From the NCBI GenBank assembly GCA_027037155.1, contig JALWBK010000146.1:1-9457 (forward strand): a stretch of 9,457 nt of DNA. The letters run 5' to 3'. Positions 7,364 to 9,457 of the stretch are shown piece by piece. Origin of the DNA: a bacterium (GTDB lineage Bacteria; Thermosulfidibacterota; Thermosulfidibacteria; Thermosulfidibacterales; Thermosulfidibacteraceae). Position 1 is the first letter of the stretch. Each line of letters opens with the position of its first letter. The notes beneath the pieces are model-generated. The model saw only the letters and a program-made list of their open reading frames with translations, was not told the DNA's origin and ran no database searches. Made by a program: the position numbers and the translations under genes.

Positions 7364-7398
7364 CCTGCATGGAAAACAAAGATTGGGAGGGTTGAGCT

Positions 7399-9312
7399 AT
7401 GGGAAAGGTTATAGGGATAGATCTTGGAACCACCAACTCGGTTGTGGCTGTTATGGAGGGTGGACAGCCCAAGGTGATTGTTAACCAGGAAGGTGCTCGT
7501 ACCACGCCCTCTATGGTGGCGTTTACCAAAGATGGTGAGATTCTGGTGGGTGCTCCTGCCAAGAGACAGGCGGTAACCAATCCGGAAAACACCATCTTCT
7601 CTATTAAGCGCTTTATGGGCCGCCGCTATGAGGAGGTGCAGGAAGAGATAAAGATGGTGCCCTACAAGGTGGTGAAAGGTCCCCATGGTGATGCCCGCGT
7701 GGAGGTGATGGGCAAGGTTTATTCTCCCCCTGAGATTTCCGCAATGATCCTGAGGAAGCTCAAAGAGGCGGCGGAAGCCTATTTAGGCGAGAAGGTGGAA
7801 AAGGCGGTTATCACCGTTCCTGCCTACTTCAACGACGATCAGAGACGTGCTACCAAGGATGCCGGAAGGATTGCGGGACTTGAAGTTCTGAGGCTAGTAA
7901 ATGAGCCTACCGCTGCGGCTTTGGCTTACGGTCTTGACAAGAAAAAGGGCGGAAAGATCGCCGTTTACGATTTGGGCGGTGGAACCTTTGACATCTCCAT
8001 TCTTGAGGTGGGAGACGGCGTATTTGAGGTGAAGGCCGTTAACGGAGACACCCACCTTGGTGGAGACAACTTTGACCAGAGGATCATAGACTGGCTGGTG
8101 GAGGAGTTTAAGAAGGAAACGGGCATTGACCTTAGAAACGATCCCATGGCAATGCAGCGCCTGAAAGAAGCGGCTGAGAAGGCAAAGATAGAGCTTTCCT
8201 CTGTGATGGAGACGGAGATAAACCTACCCTTCATAACCGCCGATGCCTCAGGTCCGAAGCACCTCATTAAGAAGCTCACCAGAGCCAAGTTTGAGTCCCT
8301 CATAAGGGATCTTGTGGAAAAGACCATTGAACCCTGCGAGCTTGCCATGAAGGATGCGGGTATCACTCCCGCCGATGTGGACGAGGTGATACTGGTTGGC
8401 GGATCCACAAGGGTGCCTCTGGTGCAGCAGATAGTGAAGGAGATCTTCGGCAAGGAGCCGAGAAAGGACATCAACCCCGATGAGGCTGTGGCTTTGGGTG
8501 CCGCCATACAGGCCGGTGTGCTGACAGGAGAGGTTAAAGACATACTCCTTTTAGATGTTACTCCGCTGTCCCTCGGTATTGAGACCTTGGGTGGTGTTAT
8601 GACGGTGCTCATTCCCAGAAACACCACCATACCCACAAGAAAGAGCGAGATATTCACCACCGCTGCGGACAACCAGACCTCTGTTGAGATACATGTGCTT
8701 CAGGGTGAAAGACCCCTTGCCAAGGACAACAGAACCCTTGCAAGGTTCATATTAGACGGCATACCTCCTGCACCAAGGGGGGTTCCCAAGATAGAGGTTA
8801 CCTTTGATATAGATGCCAACGGAATACTGCACGTTTCCGCCAAGGACCTTGCCACGGGCAAGGAGCAGAAGGTTACCGTTACCGCCTCCAGCGGCCTTAC
8901 GGAGGAAGAAATTGAGCGCATGATCAGGGAGGCCGAGGCCCACGCCGAGGAGGACAGAAGAAGGAAAGAGGAGATAGAGCTTCGCAACCAGCTTGACGGC
9001 CTCGTTTACAGCGTGGAGAAGACCCTCAACGAGAACAGGGAAAAGATTCCCGTGTCCGACATCAAGGAGATTGAGGAAGCCCTTGCCGATGCCAAGAAGG
9101 TGCTTGAGGAGAAGCGCGGCATAGAGGAGATCAAGAGGGCTATAGAGCGGGTGACTCAGGCATCCCACAAGCTTGCCGCTTACATGTACCAGCAGGCCCA
9201 GGCCTCTGCGGCTGGTGGTGCTGCAGGTCAGGGATCTGCGTCAACCGGTGAGGCATCTTCTTCCTCGGGAGAGGGAGAGATCATAGACGCCGACTTTGAG
9301 GAGAAGAAGTAG
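7399..9312 (+). CDS. dnaK: Molecular chaperone DnaK (Hsp70)
   Basis: This is a full-length 637-residue Hsp70 that binds unfolded cytoplasmic proteins in ATP-driven cycles with DnaJ and GrpE. The nucleotide-binding domain (about 1-380) begins [14 protein letters not shown] and carries the phosphate-2 motif YDLGGGTFD (190-198) and the adenosine motif VGGSTRVP (333-340). Thr196 matches the autophosphorylated Thr of E. coli DnaK. The hydrophobic linker [10 protein letters not shown] (383-392) leads into the substrate-binding β-domain (to about 505), then a helical lid (about 505-605) and a Gly/Ala/Ser-rich tail ending [12 protein letters not shown]. The segment around 75-105 is the insertion found in diderm DnaK and absent from most monoderm ones. 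The ATG has GGGAGGG 8 bases upstream. dnaJ follows after 48 bp; grpE and hrcA are not in the window. Confidence 0.99.
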   Translation: MGKVIGIDLGTTNSVVAVMEGGQPKVIVNQEGARTTPSMVAFTKDGEILVGAPAKRQAVTNPENTIFSIKRFMGRRYEEVQEEIKMVPYKVVKGPHGDARVEVMGKVYSPPEISAMILRKLKEAAEAYLGEKVEKAVITVPAYFNDDQRRATKDAGRIAGLEVLRLVNEPTAAALAYGLDKKKGGKIAVYDLGGGTFDISILEVGDGVFEVKAVNGDTHLGGDNFDQRIIDWLVEEFKKETGIDLRNDPMAMQRLKEAAEKAKIELSSVMETEINLPFITADASGPKHLIKKLTRAKFESLIRDLVEKTIEPCELAMKDAGITPADVDEVILVGGSTRVPLVQQIVKEIFGKEPRKDINPDEAVALGAAIQAGVLTGEVKDILLLDVTPLSLGIETLGGVMTVLIPRNTTIPTRKSEIFTTAADNQTSVEIHVLQGERPLAKDNRTLARFILDGIPPAPRGVPKIEVTFDIDANGILHVSAKDLATGKEQKVTVTASSGLTEEEIERMIREAEAHAEEDRRRKEEIELRNQLDGLVYSVEKTLNENREKIPVSDIKEIEEALADAKKVLEEKRGIEEIKRAIERVTQASHKLAAYMYQQAQASAAGGAAGQGSASTGEASSSSGEGEIIDADFEEKK

Positions 9313-9355
9313 GGGAGGGGGATATTCCCTCCCTCCCCCTTCCCATAGGGGGAGG
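9312..9355 (+). promoter_or_regulatory. Alternative GC-rich hairpins between dnaK and dnaJ
   Basis: Directly after the dnaK stop, GGGGAGGG (9312-9319) can pair with CCCTCCCC (9331-9338). The same C-tract, read as CCTCCCCC (9332-9339), can instead pair with GGGGGAGG (9348-9355), which is the dnaJ ribosome binding site, leaving an 8-nt loop. The two helices cannot form together. No U-run follows either stem, so this looks less like a terminator than a device controlling dnaJ translation relative to dnaK. Confidence 0.5.
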
Positions 9356-9360
9356 AGACC

Positions 9361-9457
9361 ATGGCTGCCAAAAGGGATTACTATGAAATACTCGGGGTAT
9401 CTCGCAACGCCACTCAGGAGGAGATAAAGAAGGCCTACAGGCGCCTTGCCAGGAAGT
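9361..9457 (+). CDS. dnaJ: Co-chaperone DnaJ (Hsp40), N-terminal fragment
   Basis: The first 32 codons are present and the right edge cuts the gene. The translation begins [18 protein letters not shown] and continues with [13 protein letters not shown]. This is helix I and helix II of a J-domain, including the DYYEILGV start and the basic KKAYRRLA face that contacts DnaK. The diagnostic HPD loop lies just beyond the edge. DnaJ delivers substrates and stimulates DnaK ATP hydrolysis. The ATG at 9361 follows GGGGGAGGAG with 3-5 bases of spacing, a very strong ribosome binding site that may be masked by the upstream hairpin. The order dnaK-dnaJ on one strand supports DnaJ over other J-proteins such as CbpA, though the zinc-finger region is not visible. 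Confidence 0.93.
   Translation, partial: MAAKRDYYEILGVSRNATQEEIKKAYRRLARK

Noticed and set aside
7233..7398. A CIRCE element before dnaK
   Set aside because: No TTAGCACTC/GAGTGCTAA pair, even with a few mismatches, could be found in the spacer.
7965..8672. A 235-codon open frame on the minus strand opposite dnaK
   Set aside because: Long antisense frames are common opposite dnaK because of its codon bias. The protein is low-complexity Ser/Thr-rich with no known domain.
9313..9360. A G-quadruplex or rho-independent terminator after dnaK
   Set aside because: The G-runs are interrupted by a complementary C-tract that favours duplex hairpins, and no U-run follows to make a terminator.
1..9457. 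CRISPR arrays, insertion sequences, tRNA or rRNA genes
   Set aside because: No regularly spaced repeats, transposase-like protein, terminal inverted repeats or tRNA-like cloverleaf sequence were seen. The HNH protein has no mobile-element context.

Overview
The window looks like a chromosomal segment of a diderm, probably thermophilic bacterium. The DnaK carries the extra N-terminal segment typical of Gram-negative DnaK proteins. Arginine is written mostly as AGA/AGG and isoleucine often as ATA, as is common in thermophiles, and the GC content is roughly balanced by eye. A sulfate-reducer or Thermodesulfobacteriota-like host would fit, but this is a guess; nothing here fixes the taxon.

There are three transcriptional blocks. 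(1) Positions 1-5700, minus strand: a five-gene, translationally coupled operon reading fadR-like regulator > alkyl-DHAP-synthase (AGPS) family flavoprotein > glycerol-3-phosphate dehydrogenase > divergent FGGY kinase > 88-residue orphan. A separate start for rsmG (16S rRNA G527 methyltransferase, truncated by the window edge) follows it. Four junctions overlap: three by ATGA and one by 61 bp. In front of the operon are a TTGACA promoter and a 37-bp near-perfect palindrome that covers the -10 and start region. (2) Positions 5726-7232, minus strand: a compact operon of an HNH endonuclease, a DUF721 (DciA-like) protein and a TlpA-type thioredoxin-fold lipoprotein. (3) Positions 7335 to the end, plus strand: dnaK with a strong TTGACA-17-TATATT promoter, followed by the start of dnaJ. 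GC-rich hairpins that cannot form together lie between them, and one would hide the dnaJ ribosome binding site.

The most interesting block is the first. An acyl-CoA-sensor-like regulator (FadR type) heads genes whose family reactions converge on dihydroxyacetone phosphate: a kinase making a glycerol (or substituted glycerol) 3-phosphate, a dehydrogenase oxidising it to the DHAP level, and an enzyme exchanging acyl for alkyl at DHAP. This reads as an ether-lipid system, either making alkyl-glycerol membrane lipids or breaking them down. The kinase has lost several glycerol-contact residues of GlpK, which suggests that its substrate is not plain glycerol. Blocks 2 and 3 are ordinary housekeeping genes, apart from the dnaK-dnaJ leader structure.
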